Origin: JBEKYD01 sp049509915
Lineage (GTDB): Bacteria; Acidobacteriota; Terriglobia; Bryobacterales; Bryobacteraceae
DNA: 64,000 nucleotides
Direction: 5' to 3'
Assembly (NCBI GenBank): GCA_049509915.1
Contig: JBEKZL010000014.1
Coordinates: forward strand, 6,402 to 70,401
The position numbers and the translations under genes were made by a program. The notes under the pieces were generated by a model. It saw nothing but the letters and a program-made list of their open reading frames with translations, was not told where the DNA came from and did no database searches. Positions 1 through 7,973 of the stretch are shown here, one piece after another (position 1 is the stretch's first letter; each line of letters begins with the position of its first letter).

Positions 1-1757
1 TTCCCTTGCGCAAACATCGGCGGTGCAACCGCGATGGAATAGGCGAAAGCGCTGGCGGTGAGCAACCCGGTCAAGGTATCGGGCAGAGGGTCTCCCACCT
101 GAATATTGTGCCCGCCGCTGAGGGAGGGTATTGCGACAGGCGAATACGCTACGCCTCCGCCAAACTGGTACTGGCCGTTCGGAGTTATCCCGAAAAGGGT
201 AGTATCGCGATTGGAGCGAACCTCGCCGCCGGCCTTAATGGTGTGCTTTCCGCGCTTCCAGGTGAAGTTCGCGCGCGCCTGGAAAAGATTGCCGTAGGCG
301 GCCATGACGGAACCACCGGCGGCGTTGAAGGCTTCGTAGAGTCCGTCGCCGAATACCAGCGCGGAGTCGGTGCGATCCGGCGCCGGGAACGAAGGCGTGG
401 CGCGCGTGAATCCGATGGAGTACTCCTGGGTAGATGTGGCGGATGGCGTGCGCGTCAGCGTAAGGACGCCGTTGCGCTGGCGATCCACGAATCCGACGGC
501 GAATTCCGGCGAGATAGCGGTCTGGCTGGGGTTGGTGTCCGGGCCGGTGTTGTCGGCCATCGTGAATCGTCCGAACAACTTCGTTTTGTCGGATAGATTG
601 TGATCGATGCGGCTGGAGAACTGATCGGCAACCGTGGTCACCTTCGATGAGCCCGCCCAGGTGCGCGCGCCGTAGGGGCCCTCGGCGTCGTTCGGCAGAG
701 GGTAGCGCGCCAGTATCTTCGCGATGCGCGGATCCACAGGTACAATCAGCGTGTCGCCGGGGAATGCCGTGGTGTCGAAACCCTGGCGTTCGGCGGCGGA
801 GGGAAGGGGCAGCACCTCGGTGACGCTGAGTACCTGACGGAACCCCTGATACTCGGCAAAGTAAAAGGTCCGGTTGCGGCCATTATAGAGGTGGGGGATT
901 ACTACGGGGCCGCCGCTAGTGAGGCCGAATTCGTTGCGGATGAAGGGCGGAATGCGTTGGGGGCTGGCGACCGTGCGGTAGTCGAAGAAGTTGCGCGCAT
1001 CGAGGGCGGCATTGCGCAGAAACTCGAACACCGAGCCATGCACGGAATTGGTTCCCGACTTGGTGATAATGTCGGTGAAGCCGGCCGCCCCACGTCCGAT
1101 TTCGGCGGGCATCCACCCCGAGTTGGAGCGAATCTCCTGTACAGCATCGACGTTAAAGTTTGTGAAGGTCGCGCCTCCCATTTCGGGATCGGAACTGTCG
1201 GCGCCGTCCATGGCGAATACGGCCGCGGTGCCACGCTGCCCGTTGACGGCGAACTGCTGGGTGAAATTGGACGCGCCGTTGGTATCGGTCATGGTGCCGG
1301 CCGCCAGCAGAAGCAATTGACTGAAGTCGCGCTTGTTCAGCGGCATCGCCGAGACGGCTTTAGCTGACAACTGCTCGCCTCCGGTGCCCTGGCGCGATCG
1401 GGTGCCTGCGAGAAGCGAGACAGTGCCCTCCGCCGATAATTCGATGACGGCCGCGGAGGCGCTGTCCGGCAGTCGGACCGTCCGCGAGCACGTTGCCGTG
1501 GAGCCTTTGTAGTCCACTGCAACCGAGTACTCGCCGGCGGGCAGGCCGGCAAACGTAAACTGGCCGTCGCTGCCAGTGCTGGCCGCCGCCTTCGTGCCGG
1601 CTGCTTCTACGCGGACGACGGCACCGGCCATCGCCGCGCCGCGGGAGTCCCGCAGGGTCCCCCTCCACGAAACCGGGGAGGGCCGGTCGTCCCCAGCCAG
1701 CACGGGAACTGTAATTGCGGCGCAAGCGATCAGGGCGAAAAGCTTTGTGGGCAACAC
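1..1757 (-). CDS. TonB-dependent receptor-like outer-membrane protein with carboxypeptidase-regulatory-like N-terminus (3' end outside window)
   Basis: The minus frame is open from a GTG at 1755-1757 to the window edge, about 585 residues, and its C-terminus lies outside. The N-terminus is a signal peptide (hydrophobic LFALIACAAITVPVLA). Next comes a CarboxypepD_reg-like beta-sandwich (LRDSRGAAMAGAVVRVEAAG, then DGQFTFAGLPAGEYSV), then a plug-like region (AMPLNKRDFSQLLLLAAG; QFAVNGQRGTAAVFAMDGAD; VQEIRSNSGWMPAE). This is the usual build of the large acidobacterial family annotated as carboxypeptidase-regulatory or TonB-dependent receptors, thought to take up oligosaccharides or other large substrates through the outer membrane. 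The substrate cannot be told. An in-frame GTG at 1770-1772 is an alternative start. No neighbouring gene indicates its role. Confidence 0.85.
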   Translation of the reverse strand, partial: MLPTKLFALIACAAITVPVLAGDDRPSPVSWRGTLRDSRGAAMAGAVVRVEAAGTKAAASTGSDGQFTFAGLPAGEYSVAVDYKGSTATCSRTVRLPDSASAAVIELSAEGTVSLLAGTRSRQGTGGEQLSAKAVSAMPLNKRDFSQLLLLAAGTMTDTNGASNFTQQFAVNGQRGTAAVFAMDGADSSDPEMGGATFTNFNVDAVQEIRSNSGWMPAEIGRGAAGFTDIITKSGTNSVHGSVFEFLRNAALDARNFFDYRTVASPQRIPPFIRNEFGLTSGGPVVIPHLYNGRNRTFYFAEYQGFRQVLSVTEVLPLPSAAERQGFDTTAFPGDTLIVPVDPRIAKILARYPLPNDAEGPYGARTWAGSSKVTTVADQFSSRIDHNLSDKTKLFGRFTMADNTGPDTNPSQTAISPEFAVGFVDRQRNGVLTLTRTPSATSTQEYSIGFTRATPSFPAPDRTDSALVFGDGLYEAFNAAGGSVMAAYGNLFQARANFTWKRGKHTIKAGGEVRSNRDTTLFGITPNGQYQFGGGVAYSPVAIPSLSGGHNIQVGDPLPDTLTGLLTASAFAYSIAVAPPMFAQG

Positions 1758-1861
1758 ATCAGCATAGCTCACACCACCGGCGCGCACTTTTCCGCCGGTT
1801 GGCGACCGGGTGCGCGACATGAAAGTGAAAGATTGATGGGTCTCCTTGCGGTGTTGCGCAT

Positions 1862-1887
1862 TTCTTAGCGTCTAGATACGCTAAGAA
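1862..1887. promoter_or_regulatory. 10-bp perfect inverted repeat upstream of the receptor gene
   Basis: The arms TTCTTAGCGT (1862-1871) and ACGCTAAGAA (1878-1887) are separated by 6 nt. It lies about 105 bp upstream of the receptor start on the minus strand. No U-tract follows on either side, so an operator or a simple hairpin is more likely than an intrinsic terminator. The function is inferred only from position. Confidence 0.4.
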
Positions 1888-1892
1888 TAGGA

Positions 1893-2063
1893 GCCCTCTA
1901 TGCCCAATCCATGAAGGGAGACGAGAGCCGCTGCCTGGCCGCCGGGATGGATGCTTATCTGCCCAAGCCAATGCAAGCGGAACAGCTTTACAACCTGCTT
2001 GACACCCTCGGTGCGCAATCGAGTCCCGGCCTGGCGGAGCCGATGTTGGAACTTCAGCACTGA
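1893..2063 (+). pseudogene. Response-regulator receiver domain 3' remnant
   Basis: The frame ending at the TGA 2061-2063 reads AQSMKGDESRCLAAGMDAYL followed by PKPMQAEQLYNLL. This is the classic end of a receiver domain from a hybrid histidine kinase (usual form AMKGDRERCLEAGMDDYLSKP, with the conserved KP). No phospho-acceptor Asp, kinase core or start codon precedes it. It is the 3' stub of a lost sensor-kinase gene. Confidence rests on the motif match alone. Confidence 0.55.
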
Positions 2064-2119
2064 CGCCGGCGCCACGGCCTTCAGCGACCCGGGCTTTCGC
2101 GAGCGCCCCCAAGGGACGA

Positions 2120-2400
2120 CGACAACCTCGCACTGATGCGCTGTCCGCGTGGCGCCTCGACATCGCTGCTGGAAAGCTGTGAGACTCGGTATCTGGAAGA
2201 GGTCGTCCGGCGAACCGCCGCCGCCGCAATGCGGACAGCGCTCCGGCAGGGGCACCGCGATCTGTTCATCCACCCCGCCGGGATGGGACGGCACGCCTGC
2301 CGGCCGTACCGGCAGCCCGCTTTGCGGCCGGCCCGCTTTGGGTTGCGTTTGGGTATGCCCGTGAATGCGGCACCGCCTGGCGCTTGTCAGCGCCGGAACC
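2120..2400 (-). pseudogene. Degraded IS66-like transposase zinc-finger fragment
   Basis: On the minus strand one frame reads VDEQIAVPLPERCPHCGGGG. An adjacent frame just upstream reads GRKAG followed shortly by YGRQACRPIPAG. Joined, these resemble the N-terminal GRKxGH...RPxPxxVDExxxVPLPxxCPHCGG block of IS66-family transposases. The block is split by a frame change, and neither the catalytic domain nor the second CxxC is visible. About 470 bp between the receiver remnant and the next gene contains nothing else that looks coding. Other zinc-ribbon proteins cannot be excluded. Confidence 0.4.
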
Positions 2401-2540
2401 ATTGCCCCGGAATTGTCGCAACCGCGCGTAGGCCTCGGATGCCGCAACCAACTGGAGGCCGGTACGAACAGTTTGAGTAATGCCGCCGCACGAGCATCGT
2501 GAATACCCAGCCCACGGCGGGCACGTTCAGTCCCGCGGAT

Positions 2541-2984
2541 TCAGGCGGCCGCGACGTGCCGGTGCGCGGATTCGTAGCCGCGCACCAAATGCACGATCGA
2601 CAGGTCGAAAAAGCGTCCCACCCGCCGGTCGAGTTCCTCTTCGGCGTACAGTTCCATGCTGTCCTTGGTGAGGGTATGCTCCTCCACGAAGTCAAGCAGG
2701 ACTTGTTTCAGCAGGCACAGATCGCGCACGCATTCGTGCAACGGAACGGCCTGCTCCAATCGGTCTCTACCCACATGCTGCAAGCGGCGTTGCAGGGTTT
2801 CACTGTTTCCCTTGTCCAGCCAGTGAGTCAAGCTTTCCAGCAACTCCTTATGCCATTGCCGTAACCCGGTTAGGATGGCGCCGGTCTGCGCCATGTCGGG
2901 ATCGCGACGAATCTGGTCGGCGACACGGTGGATAATTTCTTCTTCGTGCGTCTCCATCAGGTGAACGAGCTTCCCCGAAATCAT
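2541..2984 (-). CDS. RsbRD N-terminal-domain-like sensor protein
   Basis: The product is 147 residues, all helical and acidic, with no membrane segment. It begins MISGKLVHLMETHEEEIIHR. That opening (a helix, then E-x-I/L-x-x-x-W/V with Arg) is typical of the RsbT co-antagonist N-terminal domain (RsbRD_N), a non-haem globin-like sensory module. No STAS domain follows, so it is a stand-alone sensory domain, unlike the full RsbR at 36816. It is divergent from the gene at 3096, with about 110 bp between them. The ligand and partner are unknown. Confidence 0.65.
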   Translation of the reverse strand: MISGKLVHLMETHEEEIIHRVADQIRRDPDMAQTGAILTGLRQWHKELLESLTHWLDKGNSETLQRRLQHVGRDRLEQAVPLHECVRDLCLLKQVLLDFVEEHTLTKDSMELYAEEELDRRVGRFFDLSIVHLVRGYESAHRHVAAA

Positions 2985-3095
2985 GGTTCACCTCATTTCT
3001 GCCTGTATAGTACACCCAAAGAATGCCGAATGATAGGGCTTTGAAGAACCTGCGAGCCCCCCCCGGACCGTCCGGCCATGCTACAACGGATTTGA

Positions 3096-6000
3096 ATGCC
3101 TGTCTCCCCTCCCGAAACTTCAACGCCCGCCCTTTTCCCCGCCCTGCGCGTGGAGGAACTGGCGCGATACATCAACCTGAAACTGGTGGCTTTGGGGCAG
3201 CCTTCGGGCAGCCCCGCCGGGGGCGCCGGTTTTCTGGAACTGGCCCGTCCGCTGCTCCGCAATTACCAACAAAAGGAACAACTGCTTGCCGGGCGGCTGT
3301 GCCCCAGCGACACCCGCATACAGAATTTCCTGGACGGTTACCTGGCCGGCAAGTGTCCGGATGGAGCGCCGCGCCTGCCGTCGTCGTCCTTCGTGCTCGA
3401 CCGGCCCGGCCTGGCCAGAATTCTGTCCTTCCCTTCGGACGCGGATAGCTTTCGTTCGCCCTACTTAAGCTCATATCGGGTGGCGCAGGGGGCGCTCCAC
3501 AACCCCGCCAGCGACCGGCGCACCACCAAGGGGGTGTTTCACATCGTGGAGGGCGGCCTGCCGGTTCCCGCCGATAAACTGGCGGTGCCTCAGGCTGCCT
3601 TCGCCCGGCTGCTGGCCGAGGCGCTGAATCCGCCGCGCGAAATGCTGGCGCTGCCTTTTACCGCTGGACAGACCGAACAGGCCTACGTGTTTCTCTCCCT
3701 GCTGCTGCGGCCCAAAGTGTGCCCGGCGATCGGCTGCGAACCCGGCAAGAGCATGGAGACGCGTTTCTTTGCGCCGGCCAGCCTGGTGAGCAACCTGGAT
3801 TTCGTGGAAGCGATCTTTGGCAATGCCGGAGATCCCTATCTTCCTGAGAACGATGCCGCGCTGGACGTGCCGCACTGGACCGGCCACACCGGATGCGTGA
3901 TTCTGGCGCCGCACGTGGTGGGCCGGAAAAAGAAAGACCTGGGGCTGCCGCACTACGATCGGGCCAGCGAGCGCCAGCGGCGCGACGGCATGTGCTGGCG
4001 CGACGAAAACGAAATCTACAACGACGGGCTGCCGTTCAAGATCGTCTGCCGGGACTTTTCCGGCGTGATCGTCACCATTCTGACCGATAACTACTTCGGC
4101 TATTGCAAGAAGGAAGTGAAGAGCCAGATCGGCTTTTCCGCCAATCTGTACGGGCTGGCCGAGGAAGAGCACGCCGGCGGCGCCATCGCCTTCCCGTCCT
4201 ACGTACTGGGACAGGACTTTGCGGCCGATCGCCCGTTTTCGCTGCGCAAGACCTCGTTCGAAGACGCCCTGGCGCTGCTGGACGGGCTGGTGGAACGCAA
4301 GCCGGAGGGCTACGCGCTGGACCGCGCCGACCCCGGCATTTTCTATGTTCCCGAGCATGCCCGATTCAGCGTGCGCGAGGGCACGGTGAGCTGGTCGGGC
4401 GGCGGCGGCGAGCAACGGATTACGCTGCTGCCGGAACATGTCTACGTGCTCCCTTCCGGGTACAAAGTGCGGCTCGAAAAACAGTATCGCGGCACGGCCT
4501 GGCGGCTGGTGGGCTCGGTGCCGCACGGCACGCTTTGCCATAAGCCCTGCACGGTATCCGGCGGCGGCAAGTCCGAGATTTCGAAATCCATTTTGAACAT
4601 GGTGCTGCACGGGCCGGTGTTTGTGAGGGATTACTTCCACGATTTCGAAGAAGTGGCGCGGATATTGGAGCGGGATTTTTCCCGGATCCACAAGGGCGCC
4701 CAACCGCAGGCAGGGACCGGGCGGCCCATCCTGGGGCCGGAGCGGTCGCTTGGCTCGGTGATCAAGCTGCTCACGCCTTCGGCGGACTACACCGACGAAT
4801 ACAATGAGTGGCTGCGGAAGCTGCCGCAGACCATCCGCCAGTTGATCTTCACCGTGAAGCGCTACTACCGTCCCGAGTGGGGCGCCGATTGGCGGGAGCA
4901 CTTCACCGTGGACCGCATTAACGGGTATCTGGGCCACGAGCTGAAGTATGAAAGCCAGAAGCTGGTGGGAAATTACCTGCGGGTGGGGTTCGATCCGGAA
5001 GGCTCCTGGCGCATTTACAAACTGCGGCCGGACTTTCGGCCGGCGGAGAAGGTGCAGGTGGAAGACGACATCACGGCTTCGGCGGTGGTGCCGCGCGCCC
5101 GCGTGCCGCACTTCGACGCCAAGTATCCGCACCCCAGTTTGAAGCTGGTCGAAAACTGCGAAGCCTACCTGTTCCAGCGGCCGGACGACGCCGTCCACCG
5201 AGGTTTCGACGCGCAAGCCGAAGCCGACATCGCTACCCCGGGAACGTTTCTTTCCAACTTCCAGCCGCTCGGCGTGGCCGAGGCGCGCTCGCTGGTGGAA
5301 CACGTGGTGGAATTCGATCAATACACCGCGCCGATGCAGGAATTGCTTCGTAACTTCGTGGCGAATTCCACCCACGGATACGTGGTTTCGTCCGCCCACG
5401 CGCGCCTGGTGGATGGCAAGCCGTCGAAGAATCCCCGGTATCTCGAGCGGCGTCCCGACCTGGTGGACCGGCGCGGCGCACACCTGGCGCAAATGTGCGC
5501 GCGCCTCGACCGAGCCATTCCAGCGGGCGAGCCGGTTCAGTTTCCGGTGAACGCGGTGCTGGCCGGACGGCGCGGCAATCCTGCCGACGCTTCCATCGGG
5601 CTGCCTCCGCTGGCGGTCTACAATCCCATTCACTATCAGGAATTGCCCGAGCTGTTCATGGATTTCGTGGCCAGCCTGACGGGCAAGTCGCCCTCCACAA
5701 CCGGCTTCGGCAGCGAGGGGGCGCTCACCAAGGGCCCGTTCAACGCCTTGTGGCCGGTGGTCGATCTGAACAATGCCCTGGTGGGCTTCATCCTGACGGG
5801 CTATGCCGGCTTCACCACGGCCGCCGGTTGGGTGGGGCCGCACTACCGGGTGGACCACGACATCAGCATGCTGGTGCCGGAAGTTTGGTGCCGCATCCGG
5901 GTGGAGGAGCGCGAGCCGCGGTTTCTAATCGAAAACGGATACCTGGAGAAGGTGGAAGATTTCGATTACCAGGGCCGCACGGTGCGCGCCAGCCGTCTAG

Positions 6001-6539
6001 GCTACCGCATTACCGACGCCTTCGCCGAGCGCTTCCTGGGACGCATCTTCGAAACCCCCAACGAAGTGTTTACCGAAGAGATGGTGCGGCCGGAAAAGCA
6101 AGACCCGGATTCGTTTGCGACGGGCGTGGATGCGATTGTCGAAGCCGGACGGCGGGTGGCGCTCCAGTACTTCGAAGATGGCAGCGTGAAAGGCGCCTGC
6201 CCGCCGCTGGCGGCGCTGCTCCACATCATGGCGCACGACAACTGGGAAGGACTGGGCATCGACGCGCCGCGGGTGCGCGGGCTCTTTTCACGCGAGGCCA
6301 TGCTCGGTAGCGACTGGTATCGCGAAAGGCTGCGCACCAAGCAGCGGCGGGATGAAGCCCTGTGCCGCCGCAACCTGCAGGCGCTCGAAGCCGCGCGCGA
6401 TGGCGGCGGCCCACTCGGTTTCGACGTGGAAGCGCGGCTGGCGTTGGCGCGCCAACAACTGGCGCGGGTCTCCTCGGAGCAATACGTGGAAGAACTGGTG
6501 GGCACGATTGGCGCCGACCCGTTCGCCGGGCAAGTGTAA
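3096..6539 (+). CDS. Probable PPi-type phosphoenolpyruvate carboxykinase (1147 aa)
   Basis: This is a cytosolic-looking 1147-residue protein with no signal peptide or TM segment. Its size and two glycine/lysine-rich blocks, SGGGKSEISK (about residues 488-497) and ALTKGPFNALWP (about 876-887), fit what I recall of the diphosphate-dependent PEP carboxykinases of Propionibacterium and Entamoeba (EC 4.1.1.38), which interconvert oxaloacetate plus PPi with PEP plus CO2 plus Pi. Those enzymes are about 1130-1150 aa and unrelated in length to ATP/GTP PEPCK. Residues GSEGALTKGPFN and VVDLNNALVGF look strongly conserved. It stands alone, so context neither supports nor contradicts the call. An uncharacterised conserved protein is the alternative. 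The antisense long ORF is a codon shadow. Confidence 0.6.
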   Translation: MPVSPPETSTPALFPALRVEELARYINLKLVALGQPSGSPAGGAGFLELARPLLRNYQQKEQLLAGRLCPSDTRIQNFLDGYLAGKCPDGAPRLPSSSFVLDRPGLARILSFPSDADSFRSPYLSSYRVAQGALHNPASDRRTTKGVFHIVEGGLPVPADKLAVPQAAFARLLAEALNPPREMLALPFTAGQTEQAYVFLSLLLRPKVCPAIGCEPGKSMETRFFAPASLVSNLDFVEAIFGNAGDPYLPENDAALDVPHWTGHTGCVILAPHVVGRKKKDLGLPHYDRASERQRRDGMCWRDENEIYNDGLPFKIVCRDFSGVIVTILTDNYFGYCKKEVKSQIGFSANLYGLAEEEHAGGAIAFPSYVLGQDFAADRPFSLRKTSFEDALALLDGLVERKPEGYALDRADPGIFYVPEHARFSVREGTVSWSGGGGEQRITLLPEHVYVLPSGYKVRLEKQYRGTAWRLVGSVPHGTLCHKPCTVSGGGKSEISKSILNMVLHGPVFVRDYFHDFEEVARILERDFSRIHKGAQPQAGTGRPILGPERSLGSVIKLLTPSADYTDEYNEWLRKLPQTIRQLIFTVKRYYRPEWGADWREHFTVDRINGYLGHELKYESQKLVGNYLRVGFDPEGSWRIYKLRPDFRPAEKVQVEDDITASAVVPRARVPHFDAKYPHPSLKLVENCEAYLFQRPDDAVHRGFDAQAEADIATPGTFLSNFQPLGVAEARSLVEHVVEFDQYTAPMQELLRNFVANSTHGYVVSSAHARLVDGKPSKNPRYLERRPDLVDRRGAHLAQMCARLDRAIPAGEPVQFPVNAVLAGRRGNPADASIGLPPLAVYNPIHYQELPELFMDFVASLTGKSPSTTGFGSEGALTKGPFNALWPVVDLNNALVGFILTGYAGFTTAAGWVGPHYRVDHDISMLVPEVWCRIRVEEREPRFLIENGYLEKVEDFDYQGRTVRASRLGYRITDAFAERFLGRIFETPNEVFTEEMVRPEKQDPDSFATGVDAIVEAGRRVALQYFEDGSVKGACPPLAALLHIMAHDNWEGLGIDAPRVRGLFSREAMLGSDWYRERLRTKQRRDEALCRRNLQALEAARDGGGPLGFDVEARLALARQQLARVSSEQYVEELVGTIGADPFAGQV

Positions 6540-6598
6540 ACGGTAGCGCAGGCCGTCGCGCCAGGACAGCAAAACCGCCGCGCGCTATATTCGACTTG

Positions 6599-7831
6599 AT
6601 GAGCACAACACGCCGATCCGCCCTCGCGTCCGCCTTTGCCGGCGCGGGCTTCGCGGCCTTCGATCAGGCCGAAGCGGCCGCCCAGGAAAAGGCCGGGAAC
6701 AACGCCCCCATTCCGGCTCGCGACAACTTAAAGGTGACCAAGCTCGAGACTTTTCTGGTGAAGCCGCGATGGCTGTTCCTGAAAGTCCATACCAATGCCG
6801 GGATCGTGGGACTGGGAGAACCGATCACCGAAGGCCGCGCGCTGACGTGCGCCGAAGCGGTCAAGGAGATTGAACCGTACCTGGTGGGCAAGGACCCGCG
6901 GCGGGTGGCGCACCACTGGCAGGCCATCTACCGGCACGCGTTCTACCGCGGCGGCCCCATCCTCACCAGCGCGCTGAGCGGCATCGACCAGGCGCTGTGG
7001 GACATCAAGGGGAAGGCGCTGGGCGTTCCCGTGTACGAGTTGCTGGGCGGCCCAACGCGCGACCGCGTGCGGGTGTACGCCCACGCCAGCACGGTTGACG
7101 ACATGAAAAAGGCGCAGGCGCGCGGATTCACGGCCTTCAAAGCGGGGCCGGCCAAGCGACGCCCGGCCCGTTACATCGAGACTCAGGGCGCGGTGAGCTA
7201 CGCGGCCGAGCGGTTCGCCGAACTGCGCAAGGCGATGGGGCCGGAGGCCGATATCGCCATCGATTTCCACGGCGCCATCAGCCCGGCTACGGCCAAGCTG
7301 CTGATCAAGGCCCTGGAGCCCTACCAACCCATGTTCATCGAAGAGCCGTGCCAGGCGCAGAACCACGACGTGATGGCGGAGATCGCACGCGGAACCTTTC
7401 TGCCCATCGCCACCGGGGAGCGCGTCTTCACCAAGTGGGGCTTCCGCGAGGTGCTGGAAAAACGCGCCGCCACGGTGCTGCAACCCGACATGTGCCACGC
7501 CGGCGGCATCACGGAAGCACGGCTGATCGCGGGCATGGCCGAAGCCTACTACGCGACGATTGCACCGCATAACCCGCTCGGCCCTATTTCACTGGCTGCG
7601 GGCGTGCAACTGTCCGCTTCAATCCCCAATTTCCTCTGCCAGGAACAGGTCTCGCTGGGTGAAGGCTATCTCAAGAAGCCGTTCACCGTGCGCGACGGGT
7701 ATCTCGATCTGCCCACCGGTCCGGGCCTCGGCATTGAACTCGACGAGAACGCCATGGCTGACAAACTGACTCACGACTGGCGCAACCCGCAAGCCTACGA
7801 CTCCGAGGATGGGTCGGTGGTGGACTGGTAG
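6599..7831 (+). CDS. Enolase-superfamily dehydratase, D-galactonate-dehydratase-like
   Basis: This mandelate racemase/muconate lactonizing family enzyme closely tracks DgoD along its length (VKTxAGIVGLGEP-type capping domain, FYRGGPILTSALSGIDQALW). Acid-sugar dehydration to a 2-keto-3-deoxy product is expected. Metal ligands and catalytic residues are visible: D222 and H224 in DFHG, E248 in IEEP, E274 in GER, H324 in PHNP. The start chosen (ATG 6599) gives MSTTRRSALASAFAGAGFAA, a twin-arginine-like leader, so the enzyme may be exported, which is unusual for DgoD. Longer in-frame starts run into the upstream gene. The exact substrate is inferred. Confidence 0.85.
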   Translation: MSTTRRSALASAFAGAGFAAFDQAEAAAQEKAGNNAPIPARDNLKVTKLETFLVKPRWLFLKVHTNAGIVGLGEPITEGRALTCAEAVKEIEPYLVGKDPRRVAHHWQAIYRHAFYRGGPILTSALSGIDQALWDIKGKALGVPVYELLGGPTRDRVRVYAHASTVDDMKKAQARGFTAFKAGPAKRRPARYIETQGAVSYAAERFAELRKAMGPEADIAIDFHGAISPATAKLLIKALEPYQPMFIEEPCQAQNHDVMAEIARGTFLPIATGERVFTKWGFREVLEKRAATVLQPDMCHAGGITEARLIAGMAEAYYATIAPHNPLGPISLAAGVQLSASIPNFLCQEQVSLGEGYLKKPFTVRDGYLDLPTGPGLGIELDENAMADKLTHDWRNPQAYDSEDGSVVDW

Positions 7832-7837
7832 CACAAC

Positions 7838-7944
7838 GGGTGGGGCGGCCCCGTGGCCGGCTTGCCAACGGTGGTGAGCGGTTGTTTCGGCGGAGAAGAG
7901 CGGGTCCAGGGGGACCCGCGCGGACCCGGGGGTCCGCCCCACCA
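7838..7944. repeat. Dispersed GC-rich repeat, family A copy 1
   Basis: The ends are near-inverted: GGGTGGGGCGGCCCC at the left and GGGGGTCCGCCCCACCA at the right. The core AGAAGAGCGGGTCCAGGGG and overall layout recur, inverted, at 25435-25562. This copy fills the gap between two convergent genes. It looks like a small palindromic intergenic element (REP/MITE type). It carries no gene. Confidence 0.75.
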
Positions 7945-7973
7945 ATGATTTGCGTGCGCCACGCGGGGACGGC

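Noticed and set aside
3471..5858. 795-aa ORF antisense to the PEPCK-like gene
   Set aside because: It is a His/Arg/Gly-rich translation opposite a well-conserved coding frame; its openness follows from the GC-rich codon usage of the sense gene.
6728..7570. 280-aa ORF antisense to the dehydratase
   Set aside because: It is a shadow of the DgoD-like frame, whose catalytic residues are all present on the plus strand.
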